Source: Hyphomicrobiaceae bacterium (GTDB lineage: Bacteria > Pseudomonadota > Alphaproteobacteria > Rhizobiales > Methyloligellaceae). Taken from it: a stretch of DNA of 45,636 nt. The notes under the pieces were generated by a model. That model saw only the letters and a program-made list of their open reading frames with translations, was not told where the DNA came from and searched no databases. The stretch is taken from assembly GCA_028066055.1 (NCBI GenBank), contig JALCBY010000031.1, positions 1 to 45,636 on the forward strand, given 5' to 3'. Made by a program: the position numbers and the translations under genes. Shown one piece after another: positions 45,606 through 45,636 of the stretch (positions are counted from its first letter, which is position 1; each line of letters opens with the position of its first letter).

Positions 45606-45636
45606 TTGATCGCCAATTCGTTCGTATACGGTGCAT

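Noticed and set aside
45473-45636. Replication origin next to rpmH
   Set aside because: No cluster of DnaA boxes or AT-rich unwinding region is visible in the 164 bases present; only a promoter is supported.

Overview
The window is a compact, GC-rich chromosomal segment of an alphaproteobacterium, most likely of the Hyphomicrobiales (Rhizobiales). The evidence is the gene order rpmH-rnpA-yidC, engB-argB-pyrimidine nucleotidase, dapD-dapE, def-fmt-truA, ffs-dnaX-ybaB-recR and cycM/kdsB-pheA, a CycM-type membrane cytochrome c, and a Yej peptide importer with two binding proteins as in Sinorhizobium. Genus and species cannot be fixed from this sequence alone.

Layout. 1-2 kb: a TPR lipoprotein and a glutathione transferase. 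2-6.8 kb: an M17 aminopeptidase coupled by ATGA overlap to an NlpC/P60 hydrolase, then a small zinc-ribbon membrane protein and a four-domain rhodanese, facing a cysteine-dioxygenase-like cupin. 7-9 kb: an unrecognised exported protein and a GhrA-type reductase. 9-16.8 kb: a Yej-type peptide ABC importer (two binding proteins, YejB, and a single polypeptide joining the YejE permease to the YejF double ATPase). 16.9-21.5 kb: a decayed cytochrome c copy next to intact cycM, then kdsB, pheA, a small exported Gly/Arg/Tyr-rich protein and nudC. 21.6-24.5 kb: SRP RNA and the dnaX-ybaB-recR set. 24.5-27.1 kb: a phasin-like protein, a PEP-mutase/isocitrate-lyase family enzyme and rmuC. 27.2-31.3 kb: def, fmt and truA, interrupted by a structured 321-base spacer and by a gene for an exported protein built of two tandem-repeat families. 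31.5-38.7 kb: dapE, dapD, an MscS-type channel, a pyrimidine nucleotidase, argB and engB. 38.7-43 kb: an accessory block between engB and yidC. 43-45.6 kb: yidC, rnpA, rpmH and its probable promoter.

Most of the window is core metabolism and information processing: lysine/peptidoglycan precursors (dapD, dapE), arginine (argB), phenylalanine (pheA), Kdo (kdsB), formyl-methionine processing (def, fmt), replication and repair (dnaX, recR, rmuC) and membrane protein insertion (ffs, yidC). The novelty lies in the interruptions: the YejE-YejF fusion, the repeat protein between fmt and truA, the cytochrome c relic, and the engB-yidC block, which carries small exported proteins, an orphan DxNxDG protein and a remnant of an IS66-family transposase. 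I found no tRNA, no CRISPR array, no intact insertion sequence, and no clear phage or defence system.
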